From Sthenelais limicola (taxonomy: Eukaryota > Annelida > Polychaeta > Phyllodocida > Sigalionidae): a stretch of DNA of 64,000 bases. The stretch is from the NCBI GenBank assembly GCA_942159475.1, contig OW804094.1, positions 132,356,755 through 132,420,754 on the forward strand, given 5' to 3'. Positions 13,001 to 22,600 of the stretch are shown in pieces. Both the position numbers and the translations under genes were made by a program. The notes under the pieces are model-generated. The model was given only the letters and a program-made list of their open reading frames with translations. It searched no databases and had not been told where the DNA came from. Numbering within the stretch: position 1 is the first letter of the stretch; each line of letters opens with the position of its first letter.

Positions 13001-13569
13001 CTAGTTTCGATTGTGTGGAAGTGAAAATGACCACTAAAGTTCCTGCTCCCATCCCAGCAAAACCTAATAAAACTCCCACTGCAGATGTGGAGACTACATA
13101 CCTCAAACCTGTTGCATACACGACGAACAGTCAAATGCCCTTAATAACTGATTCGCTTGACAGCGATCTGCTATATCCAATGGCCAGGCCATCTTTAGAG
13201 ACAATACGGGAGGAACATGAAGGGGATGGGAATCTGCTCAGAGCCACACCCACTCCCCTTCCCACGGAATTCCCAGCTCCTGAACCAGAGGACTCTTGCT
13301 CCAGTTTTCACTTCCAGCGCCAAGATGGCGACGGTGTAAGTAACCCAGGTTACCAGAATACTGAAGAAGAGACTAGCCAGAGAAGTATTGATTCTGATAT
13401 TAAACCAAAGGTAGAAATGAGGCGTATTAGAACTCGGCCTATATCCATGGGAGAGGCAGACCAGCCTGAATCCAAACGCCGATTACAGAAAGTGGAATAT
13501 GCCTTGTTCAAAGACGATGATACAGGGAACTTGGACAATTTTTTGGATCAAAGGAGAGTTTCTGTATGA
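3911..13569 (+). CDS. CUB and sushi domain single-pass membrane receptor (5' end missing)
   Basis: Seven coding exons: 3911-4083, 5465-5681, 8802-8981, 9684-9971 (or to 9986), 10153-10212, 11026-11113 and 12681-13569, with phases agreeing at every junction. The visible 630-residue product has a CUB domain (about 7-129), one sushi/CCP module (130-190), a Thr/Ser-rich stalk (about 191-306), a membrane helix (about 310-332) and a 295-residue Ser-rich cytoplasmic tail. CUB and sushi modules bind proteins or glycans outside the cell, so a surface receptor or adhesion protein is the natural inference. The tail has an NPGY (556-559, PTB-type) and a YLKP (475-478, YxxP SH2-type) motif, suggesting signalling or endocytosis. 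The signal peptide and start codon are upstream and unseen. No named orthologue is recognised. Confidence 0.87.
4196..4366 (+). repeat. Dispersed repeat family R1, copy 1
   Basis: Homologous to 7026-7190 and 11190-11335, all in introns of the same gene and on the same strand. The best-conserved core reads GGTAGTATACTA, CCCAGGAGTTAGTTGAAGA, CCAGC(T)ATAAGA, GCTGAACTAAA, then GGTAAA. It has no open frame and may be a SINE or MITE fragment. Confidence 0.65.
5032..5187 (+). other. Short ORF with a signal-peptide-like start, inside the split CUB intron
   Basis: A 51-codon frame begins MLIFFLQVLALIISSQTE, a good signal-peptide shape, followed by a possible GTCAGT donor at 5086 in phase 0. That phase matches the acceptor of the second CUB exon at 5465. 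It could be an alternative first exon giving a secreted product with half a CUB domain, but half a domain should not fold, so chance is quite possible. Confidence 0.25.
5465..5681 (+). CDS. CUB domain, C-terminal half (exon)
   Basis: Begins in phase 0 after a TTTTCAG acceptor and ends in phase 1 at GTAAGA. It encodes the third and fourth CUB cysteines (67 and 86), the CYDFVVF strand equivalent to the usual CxYDxxxI, the TYCG turn, and the final GFLFQYE strand. Acidic residues at YD and in the DKDNDNE loop could bind calcium as in other CUB domains; this is inference. Confidence 0.87.
7026..7190 (+). repeat. Dispersed repeat family R1, copy 2
   Basis: Shares the conserved core of copy 1 (CCCAGGAGTTAATTGAAGA, CTATAAGAGCTTAACTAAA) and also the preceding TATAGCACCCGTTAGC segment, seen in weaker form in copy 1. 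Confidence 0.65.
8802..8981 (+). CDS. Sushi/CCP module (exon)
   Basis: A symmetrical phase 1-1 exon of 180 bases, the classic layout for a shuffled sushi module. The four framework cysteines are at visible residues 133, 160, 176 and 188, with the conserved Trp at 181 (NWVGDAGFC) and the GYELL motif after the second Cys. Only one module is seen; complement-type proteins usually have several. Confidence 0.9.
9684..9971 (+). CDS. Thr-rich mucin-like stalk (exon)
   Basis: Phase 1-1 exon of ACN-type codons giving a Thr/Ser-rich segment (about half Thr or Ser near the start), expected to be heavily O-glycosylated and to hold the CUB-sushi head away from the membrane. Two donors in the same phase are available: GTAACG at 9972 and GTAAAG at 9987, so the stalk may vary by five residues. 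The repetitive codons also create long but meaningless frames on the opposite strand. Confidence 0.85.
10153..10212 (+). CDS. Short membrane-proximal exon
   Basis: Twenty-codon phase 1-1 exon after a long T-rich acceptor. It encodes a Lys/Asp/Glu-rich linker (DTEDTKKQG, then KKSETED). The donor would be GTGCAT at 10213, which is poor, so this exon may be skipped or its boundary wrong. It is kept because skipping or using it both preserve the frame. Confidence 0.6.
10297..10350 (+). repeat. 54-bp segment duplicated at 11329
   Basis: The stretch starting GCGTTGTGAAATATGACATA is repeated essentially exactly at 11329-11382, about 1 kb downstream in the next intron. This indicates a recent local copy event. 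Confidence 0.85.
11026..11113 (+). CDS. Transmembrane helix exon
   Basis: Phase 1 acceptor and phase 2 donor (GTATCG). It encodes DNT, then about 23 hydrophobic residues rich in Ala, Gly, Ile and Val, then CVRR, a basic stop-transfer flank that continues as KLKQKQK in the next exon. This gives a type I topology with the CUB-sushi part outside. The helix contains AGGVG, which can support helix packing. Confidence 0.9.
11190..11335 (+). repeat. Dispersed repeat family R1, copy 3
   Basis: Contains the R1 core in the form GCAGGAGCTAGTGGAAGACC, then AGCAATAGGAGCTGAACTAA, preceded by CAGCAATAGATGGTAGTAAA. Its end is involved in the tandem duplication listed next. Confidence 0.6.
11280..11456 (+). 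repeat. Tandem duplication, period 103 bp
   Basis: The segment at 11280-11353 is repeated at 11383-11456 with no difference that I could see. The unit fuses the tail of an R1 copy to the 54-bp piece also found at 10297. The near-identity means the duplication is young. Confidence 0.85.
12184..12310. mobile_element. MITE-like element, copy 1
   Basis: Contains an inverted repeat (GAATGTCGCAC at 12213 and its complement just downstream, short loop) between two CCAACGAATTA direct repeats (about 12192 and 12262), followed by ATGTTTTATTATGTATGCT. A diverged relative is at 34438-34565. No coding capacity. A small non-autonomous DNA transposon is plausible but its ends are undefined. Confidence 0.45.
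12681..13569 (+). CDS. Cytoplasmic signalling tail (terminal exon)
   Basis: The exon completes an Arg codon with the TM exon and stays open for 295 codons to TGA. The tail is Ser-rich near the membrane, has a Pro-rich stretch (KVPAPIPAKPNK) that could bind SH3 domains, and contains Tyr motifs YESD, YERA, YLKP, NPGY and YALF. No folded domain is recognised, so it is probably disordered. The frame runs open upstream to 12517, but the membrane-exon phase and the acceptor at 12680 fix the start. Confidence 0.88.
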
Positions 13570-14364
13570 GCATGGGAATAATATATATCCGATGTATGTA
13601 GCATATCATTTTGTTTATATTTTTTTTTAATACCCAAGTGCACTTTCTTAGTATAAAAATGACAATGCATTGGGTGCTCTCCAACTCACTGCATTGCATA
13701 TATGCAGTCCGTGTATATATTATCCAGTGTTCACACGAATTCAGACATACCACCCTGGATTCCGATTAGTGTAGTTACCATAAGACAAGTATTTAATTAT
13801 TCTTTTGTAACAGGTGAATCTCGTAACTGATCTATCATATCTCACGTTATAAATGATTATACATGCAGTTCTAGGCATTAAAAACTTTGCGTACTCTATT
13901 CAGAATAATTCTATGTATGACATAGCTATAATTCTAAAAACCATTATCATAGGCATGCTAAAGACTTATTTCATAAGCAATTTTAAAGAGAATTAGTCTC
14001 GAGTTATTCTAAATCTAAATATGATGATAATAATAATAATGTCATTTATTTTTCAAAAAGTAGATGAAAAAGGTGATGCACATCTGGCATATGCCAGGTC
14101 TTTCAGTATAGACCTGAAATATAGGCTTGCCATTATTTATTCATATAAGAATCACTTTAAATATTCAAATATACCACACCTGGGAATTTGGGGGAAAAGA
14201 CGCATCAACTTCATCAAAGCCAGGACGACACTGTATAAAAAGTTACTACATAAAAGAAGTTCAACAAAAGTAATCAACGTGCAGTCCATATGGGCTGCCA
14301 AGAACCCTATTTAATAAGGGATGAAGCGATTGGAAATAATGATATTGAAACGTTGTAATGTTGC

Positions 14365-14693
14365 TAGATTTATCCATTTTATATGTATTAACATACGATT
14401 TAAATGAATTAATTATATAAATACCTAGCATATTCTGCTAATTAGAAAACCCCAAGCTATAGTTACAAAATGGTATCCATTGTATTACTACGAAAGAAAT
14501 ATTATATTATTGTTGAACCTTAAGAGGAGTGTCACTAATCGCCATTGACGGGTAGTGTCCTGTATACATAGTTTGCAAACCATTCTCTTGTGGAAGTTTA
14601 CTCCTGACAGATCTTCAAAATCGATAAATAAAATAATCAAAGAATAGGCTGACAGAACGATCGAGCTGGGCCTTCATCAAGATGTAGATTTAT
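14365..14693 (-). mobile_element. Possible Penelope-like 3' tail fragment
   Basis: Read on the minus strand it contains CTTGATGAAGGCCC and then GTTCTGTCAGCC, A/T-rich spacer and TTTATTTA, the order seen in Penelope tails, but the GAAAC half of the hammerhead-like motif is degraded. TAGATTTAT at 14365 and 14685 may be a 9-bp target duplication, or chance. Weaker than the copies at 22.6 and 61.7 kb. Confidence 0.3.
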
Positions 14694-14869
14694 TGAACAC
14701 TCGCGCCACCTGGTGGCAAACAGGACATTCCGTTACTGCACCGGATCAACTATCCTATAGTAGATATCCTATGAGTCAGATTGTCAGAGAATCGGCACCT
14801 CTACATATTAATAAATTATGGTGAATTAGGCTGCAAGAAAACTTGTTATAATCGGTATTGCATTGATTA

Positions 14870-14956
14870 AAAGAACCGGTTCAGTTATGTGAAACGATAT
14901 TTTGAACCTCATTTTTGTCTTAAATTTGGGATATTTGAGGGGATTAATTGGTGAAG
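14870..14956 (+). repeat. Diverged repeat shared with 28565-28665
   Basis: GGTTCAGTTATGTGAAAC, then TTTTGAACCT, then TTAAATTTGGGATATTTGAG and GGATTA match the same order of blocks at 28565 onward. This is a third low-copy dispersed family in the window. Confidence 0.55.
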
Positions 14957-16914
14957 GCGAATTGTACATTTTCTGACGAGCTGATCCCTTAGATAGCTTC
15001 ACATAGGATGGTTGACTGACCTCTATATTCAGAAATTTTAAATGTGCTGATGACAAATGTCACGAGTTCTGGCTGCTGCAACAAACACTGAATTATTAAA
15101 CTACCTTGCCCGCATTTGAAGAGTAACCATAGGAAATAAATGAAGTCCTTAATTCGAAGATGTAAATCGATTAACTAATACTCCGGTCCGTCATTAAAGC
15201 TCACGCGGATAATCCAAGACCAAGGGGCTAGTATAACTATTAAAACTAGGTTCATTGCTAAAAAAAAAATCAGGTTTTTAAAAAATGTTCAGGTTTGGTA
15301 CAGATAAATGCCACATTCTCGGTATAGTAGCCTGGCCTGTTGTAGTTCATTTTCTAAGTATCATTTCAGACATTCCAAGGCTTTAGATCACAATATTAGA
15401 TCTATGCGCGGGAAGAAAGTTACACATAAACTACAACAGTCCATAGTTCATTACAGATATGTAACTAGAATTAAGTGAAATCAAATTACTGCCTTTTTCT
15501 AGAAAATAAAACCAGTCGAATGTTTTAATATTTTGTCTTTATTCATTTGTTTCTACATCGCTATTCCTTATGTCATATACTTTTCATTGCTTGACACTTG
15601 GAAACGTTTGGACCTGCTTTCATTCAAATACAAATTATCGCATATCGTGCAAGTGAATGCTAAGGCCAGAAAAATAATAGCCGTTTCCTATTAACACCAA
15701 AACTCGGTATTGGGGGTGGAGTGTTAAATATCTATGTTAAAGAAAATGATTGTTATCCTCCAGAACAATAATAGTGGTATCTGAGATCTTCAAGCGTGAA
15801 AATGTAATGAATTTTGAACTGCCACCGTTCGAAACAAAGTCCAAAAGAGATGGTATAGTTCAATAATGGAAAAAAACATGATGGTTAAGCTTTTTTCCAG
15901 TTCGGATGATTGTGTTGCTTTATTAAAAACCTTTTGAGGTAAGGAAATAAGGCTGGGTAAGGTTTTTTTCCTAGGTAAGGAGAGGGGTTAAACAGGAAAC
16001 ACACTGATTATTTTGGCCTAATGAAAGAACTTTGGTGCTACATCTTTAACAAAAAGCAGAAATAGCAGGGATGAGGCGCCTGAAATTGTTATCAAATACA
16101 AACTGGAAACATAGCGACTTTATGGAAGCACATTGCTTGCCGAAAGGAACGATGCGTAAAATGAAAGTCTTTAATTTCAAATATCGATGCAATGGATGTA
16201 TATATGGCACAGTTCCAACCTTTATGCAAAGAATGTTCGCTTTAAATAAATTAAACCCATTTTGATTTAAGCACAGATATACATGCGATTTCTTATCACG
16301 GACACAATAAAGTTCTGTTCATTACATGGTAAGAGTTTCAAAGTCCAGCCCTCGTGACTCCATGTGATGAATTAGTCTAAATATACATTAATTAACTTAA
16401 TTAATCCACATAACATAATGTCTAAGAACTCACGCAGTTTAAGATAACAATGTTCATACACATGTGTACCCTGGCTGAACCATACAACAAATCAACAAAT
16501 AACAATTTGTTGCCATGTATAATGTGGGCAAACCTCAACATCGTAAGGAAAGAAACAACTTGGGAACTAAACATGACGGATGGGAAATGATAAGGGATCC
16601 TATTCTGTCGGAGAAACTAAATGGCACTGAGAATATATCATGCTGGAAATTGCATCGGTCAGAAGTCCTATTTATCTCTTTTGACATGAATGTATCAAGG
16701 GAGATTAAAAATCGGCATTGTATAAGAAACCAATCACTTATAAACTTGAATTGAAGAATTGATACACCTAACCATCAGTGCAAGGAATCATAGCATGCAT
16801 GCTTCAAAAGAAACAGTTGAACGGTTCGCAAGGATGGGAAGTTAAATGTCTCTCAAGTTCCTCTCAATTTCCTTGTTTCGGGGACGTATAGTGCTCCTCC
16901 ACGCTGGAGGTCGC

Positions 16915-17091
16915 AAGGAACAAGCGATTGTTGCAAGCAACGATTCGTTCACAGGAATATCTAATTATTTTGATGTTGCGAATGAATCGCCTTAATTGCG
17001 ACCTAGTAGACGAACTGCGAAGGCTGCTCAACTACGTCACAGAATTGACGTCGCAAGGCCTAGCATGATCGCAAACAATCGCATGTTCCTT
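16915..17091. repeat. Imperfect inverted-repeat pair
   Basis: AAGGAACAAGCGATTGTTGC at 16915-16934 is matched in reverse complement at 17071-17091 with one substitution and one extra base. The interior has several GTCGCAAGG/GCGAC words. A small foldback or MITE is possible; no target duplication was identified. Confidence 0.4.
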
Positions 17092-19148
17092 CAAACTTAT
17101 TTGGAGAGCTCTCAACTAGGCTTTCTAAACAAATTGTAATTGTTCAGGGGACACACATTACTCACACGATCCCCCATTCGCTTTTAGGTTCGTTTACACT
17201 GAGAGATCACTGACATGCTTCTAGCATACTGTAAATATTCGAGGGAATGTGTGCGCTATGAGTTGTCACAGTTGGTGCTCGCAGAGCAATAGAAAGTTCA
17301 AGAAAGTAAATGGACATCATCTTTAGTTAAGTATTTCTAATATCAGGCCCATCCATGTGGAAGACAAGTCCCGTAAGTATCTATATCATTCGTACGAAAA
17401 TCACTGTGAAAAAAACAACACAAAGCAGCAGTTGAAGAAATGGATTTGGATTACAGACAGGGCTAAAAAAATGTTTGATCACACAAAACTGTTGTAAAAA
17501 TGAAGCAGGGAGGAATATACCAGGAATAAAAAGATAGAAAATAAGTCAGATCAGAAATTAAGCTGATATATAGCATGAGAAGTGCATTCTTCTGCAAGTC
17601 AAGGGAACAGCAGCCTTGGTATAAAACACAAGATAAGGTAGTATGTAATGCTCAAGAAACTTGGGAAACTATTCATGTAACTTATAATTATTTCATGGCC
17701 TTTTATTGCCACATTGTTTTGCTCTCATTTCTTGGTTTTCAATATCATCAGTCATGGACATCGGAAGCCAGTCCGGATGCAAAATAATTATTCTAAGGCA
17801 TGCACAGGTTTTCACACAATACATTCAATAGTGACGGGAAATATGGAGACTTGCCCTCATGTAATCCCCGATTTGCATTTATCCATTGAATGCATACACT
17901 GGACAATATGAGTTTTCTAGATAGTGAGTGTTTCATCTTGGCTATAACTAACATATGAGGCCCTTTTTTTTAACTCGAGAAGCCTAGATATGTAGGGCCT
18001 GCTAGTTATGACTGATTCGTCCTGAATCTTTTGATATGACATAGATGGCGTTATGGTGGTAATATATGGCCAATACTTACAACACAGTCAAACACATATC
18101 GTACAATGGGTGTTCTACCATAGACGTATATTACGGTGTAGGTGGAACCCTCAGATTTCTAAGTATGCTTCATTCCTCTGGGAACAACTTTATAACACGA
18201 AGGGGGTTGTGGTGGACGCACACTGACCCCCTCTTGTGATAGGTACAGTTTGGTATAAGTGCTTATATATACAAAGTATATTCATGATATGATTTTCTTG
18301 TATCACACGCGAGTTCTAACACATTTTTCTATCACCAACGTCGAGTGCTGCAATCACTCAAAAAGAGCATCAATGCAGTTTAGGGTGTAAGATAAAAGCA
18401 GGTCTGAAACCAGTAACACACAACAGTAACAAAATCTAAGTGTTCAATGTCTCAGTAACACTTTAGTAAGCACATACATGTAAGGATAGCCTACCCATCC
18501 TAGCTGCACAATCATCAAATACATACACCCCATGGAATGCTAAGCTAAATAACCTGGAATACAGGATGTTGAAGAAAAAATGACTATATCTAACTGCACA
18601 GAATAGTATCAAATTATCCTCGAGAGAGTATTACCCTGCTAAAATAACCTATTTTTTCAAACAACCGAAAAAATGAAATGTTAATATAAATTATACGCTA
18701 TTCAGATGGCATCGCATGTGTTTATGAATGCAAATTCATAAAATTTCGTGAAGAGTTAAAATAATGTTTTGAGATGATTTGCAGGGTAAAGGATGATGTA
18801 TTATTATAAATCAAGTACATACTAATCTTTAATTATCTTTCCTTGGAACAATCAGCCTACCAATGCCTATGAGAATCTGCTGCGAAAAAGGATTCTTAGA
18901 AAGCGAACTCATATATTGTAGCCTCCAAGACAATCGGCTGTAAGGCATTAAATAAAAAATCTCAAGTAATTTCTAGACATCGCTCTTATACTTAAGATTA
19001 TCGCCTCTAGAAGCTCAAGATGCACACAATCACACTAAACAAATTGAGTTTTCCGCCTTTCATACTACCTTCAAAATAGCTGGCCGAAACCAACTCAAAT
19101 TCCACAACAAAATGTAAGAATCTACTTTTACACGTCAAAGAATACACA

Positions 19149-19154
19149 TTTATT
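19149..19154 (-). other. Candidate poly(A) signal of the elongase gene
   Basis: AATAAA on the minus strand about 150 bases after the elongase stop codon, a normal 3' UTR distance. Not unique in AT-rich DNA. Confidence 0.4.
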
Positions 19155-19302
19155 ATTGGACAGGAACTAAGTGAAATGAAGTAAGAAAACATCAACCCAC
19201 CTTGAGTGTTAATGAGTTGGCAGTTTTCCGCCTTCATCTTTCATTATTAATATTCCCTTTATGTAACAGTAAAGTTTACTTTTTTCTAATTGACCTAAAT
19301 TG

Positions 19303-19611
19303 TCACTCTGTTTTAGGAGAGTAATGCCCATTTGTATAGCCATTAGTGACACCGTTAACTTTGCCATTAGTCCTGTGTCTAACGTTGCCATTGGCGAGAG
19401 AGCTGCTAGTAGGAGCAGCAGCGCCCTCTACGGCAGAAGACGTTACTGTTGCCTTCTTCCCCCGCTTGAGGTAGGCTTGAATGTAGAAGTTGGAGAAGAG
19501 GATGAGCATGCTGACCATATAGCCTATGAGCAGGAGTTTACCCCACAGTGGGAAGGGGCAGTCGGTGAACAATGTGTATGTAGAATGACTCAATGTAATG
19601 CAGAACTGAAT
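19303..19611 (-). CDS. Elongase terminal exon
   Basis: Phase 0 acceptor (CTTTCAG) then 102 codons and TGA. It completes the TxxQxxQ motif across the splice junction, then encodes the last membrane helices ([12 protein letters not shown] and [15 protein letters not shown]), the basic AYLKRGKK cytosolic edge, and a low-complexity Ala/Ser/Thr/Asn/Gly tail. It is separated from the previous exon by a 3.4-kb repeat-rich intron. Confidence 0.9.
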   Translation of the reverse strand: MQFCITLSHSTYTLFTDCPFPLWGKLLLIGYMVSMLILFSNFYIQAYLKRGKKATVTSSAVEGAAAPTSSSLANGNVRHRTNGKVNGVTNGYTNGHYSPKTE

Positions 19612-22600
19612 CTGAAAGGAAGAAATAAAAAATAATTAGTTGGGGTTAAAGGTCTTCACAAATATTTTCTCAAAGCGCTAAAAATGAGAATTGGTATATA
19701 ATATATTTAGAGGAAGGCGATTTGTTTACAGAACTGATGGATTTGATCGAAAGTAGGCAGTGGTTTGTGTTATGATAGACTATGTGTACACTAAATAAAA
19801 ATATATTAAAACTATGTACGTTATGTCTGGATTTGTAGCTTGAATTCTTAATCAATCGGAACACATAATACGGATAACTTTGGGACGCTGGGAGAACGCA
19901 TCGTATCTTTTTTTTACAGTAGTGGGGAAGGGGTCTCGCTGTATACCAGGGTAGGTCGGAGTATTAATAGATGATGGTTATGAAGAACATAATAAAGTTG
20001 GTATTTGTTTTATTAGCTTCTCAACATTTTTTGACTTAACATTGTATATATAGTTGAGCAAGTCTAAATTTACCTATAAAGTAATAACTGATGAATTAAC
20101 ATGACACTAACACTCCATCAGCACGATTTGAGTGGCAAAGTGCATGCAAACATTGTTACGTAAGGTTACGTAACGCCTGGGCCTCCCCATGGGACGCCAG
20201 AGCTAGTAGCCGGGCACGGCTGCGCACGCAGATCAGGTACACACCTGACAGGTATGTTGTATCGAGAAATAAAGATCAGTTACCGTTGGGCGATCGTAAG
20301 ATCAAGACAAGATCCAACTAGTTCCGAGTTATTCTTATTAATTAGCATCCAAGTGATAATTGGGTATCAATTATCACTAAGCAAATATCGATTATCATCT
20401 ATCATAACATTTGGACTATCAATTAGCATGTAAGCGCTAATTGAGTATTAATTAGTGTGCATTGGAATATTCAAGAGACATATTTATCGGTACCTCAAAT
20501 TAAGGATCACACCAAGCAACATCCCCATCTACATACAGATCCATACTTATCACTGGTGGAGTTCTAAAAGATCAGTTGGAATATTAAAGTGCACGGATAT
20601 CACTGATGTAGGATGCCATCTAGGTTTGAAAGACTATTAAATTCGGCGAGAGAATTGGCGAATGACAACTTTTTGCTCCCGTATGTAACAACTCGCAGGC
20701 AGCATAAGCTGCGAGAGGACGGGCCCCAACAGCCACAGGTGCCGCCGACACCCACGTAAGGATCACACCAAGCAACATCCCCATCTACATACAGATCCAT
20801 ACTTATCAACATGTATATAATTCCTTATATTTATTTTCTATCTGAATCATGTTGACTAAAACTTTTCTTGTTCATACCGGCTACCTACCGGGACGGGTGA
20901 AAATCCCTGTCAAGGGACTTGTGTACCCAGGATAAATAAAATCTTAACAAGAAATTTTGGCTGTGACCAAGGAAACAACGGTTTCCCCCGAATCCCTTAA
21001 TTCTATTAGAGGCAAAGTCCTAAACAACCCCCCAGGCCCACCCCACAGACATCCTCATTTCGCTCCCCTCTTCGCTCCCCACTCCACGCGGGAAAAAGGG
21101 TTGTCAAGGACGCGTTACTAAGGTGCAAATTAGAAAACGCGGCCAGGTCAAAGAAGGCCTACATTATTGCATCGTCGCCGGCATCAGCATCAATATACAG
21201 TAGAGTTTCCTTAATATCTTCCTTATTTAAATACAAATGTCAATAAAATTAAATATATGGGGGTAGGAAAGCATGCTCTTTCAGAATTTAAACACATTGG
21301 CAATGTATTTCGAGTACGTTAGAAATAGCGTTTTTTATTGCTTCACGGGAGCTTAATTTACCCGCGATATGTCAGATCTGTGTAGGCCAAACTGCAGGTT
21401 CTACCGCTATGATAGCCTATACTTTCCCATGTTCGGCCCGCCATCTTCCTTATTTACTCGCCCATAGAGGAAATATAGAGTCCTATCTTAGTCTACAGGA
21501 AGAAAGAGTTCTTTTTCCCAATTTCTACTTTTTAAAATGTTTTCTGTAGGCCCTATATAGCGTTGTTCACCAATCCGCTCAGTTGATGTCAGGAGTTAGA
21601 ACTGTCAATGTTCAATCTCGCTGAAAAGTTGCAAATTCTTGTTTACTTATGTAACAGTAAAGTTTCTCTCATATCTTCCTTATTTAAATATCAGTGTTGA
21701 TAAAACTACATATAATGAGGTAGAAAAGCATGCCCCTTCTGAATTTTAACATCTTGACAATGTATTTCGAGTAGAAATAGCGTTTTTAATTACTTCACGG
21801 GAGCGTAATTTCCCCTCGATATGCCGGCTACGACGCAATTATGTACTTTGGCTAAAACTTAGTTTGCATTGGTCTGTCATGATCAATATCTATATCGATG
21901 ACAGTGATATAGAAATATGATTCCCACCAAATGCAAGCTTAGACATTTCTCTTTCCGATGGTGTATAGGGTTAGGCAATTATTTTATATATTAATACCTT
22001 GGAATACTATATTAGACAAGTCAGTTTTGCACAACGACTGGATTTTGCCTATATATATGCCTATGCCTATGCCTTTTCTCACAACGCAGGGCAGGCCACA
22101 GCAGTAAATTATTGTGTTTTTTTTATAACGGTACAGTTTCCTTAATATCTTCCTTATTTAAATAAAAGTTGTGATGAAACTACATGCATGGGGTGAGAAA
22201 AGTATGCTCTTTCTGATTTTCAACATCTCAGCAAAGTATTTTGAGTATAAATAGTGATTTTTTTATCAATTTGCGGGAGCAATATTTCCGCGATGTGAAT
22301 GCGAATGCGTCTAAAATTTAGGTGGCAGGATGCTGACTTGTTTTTTCTATTTATACCCTGAACGCGGACGTTTCTACAGCAGCCTGAGCAGGCAAAAAAG
22401 TGGAACCTATATAAGGTTTCCCAGTACAAGCGCCTTCGGCGCTCGTACCGCCTTCGGCGGGGGAAACCTTAAAAAAAAATGCTTTCGGGCTATTGGGACC
22501 CTTCATCAGTAGTGTATTTTTTTTCATCAAATTGCAAATGAATGGGCTATAACATATATCTTAAACGCAGTTGTTTTCTACTTACTATAAATCGTAATAT

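Larger units (their letters stand above)
13570..19302. other. Intergenic region between the receptor and elongase genes
   Basis: The two genes converge here. ATTAAA at about 13876 is the nearest possible poly(A) signal for the receptor gene. A degenerate Penelope-tail motif at 14365-14693 and an inverted-repeat pair at 16915-17091 are listed separately. The open frames at 14021, 16071, 16515 and 17575 have no recognisable protein features. Confidence 0.5.

Noticed and set aside
14080..14100. The perfect palindrome CTGGCATATGCCAG as an operator-like site
   Set aside because: A single 14-bp palindrome is expected by chance in this much sequence and there is no gene start nearby.
22483..22509. 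A complete active hammerhead ribozyme
   Set aside because: Only the core and stem II are convincing; stems I and III and the cleavage triplet could not be placed.
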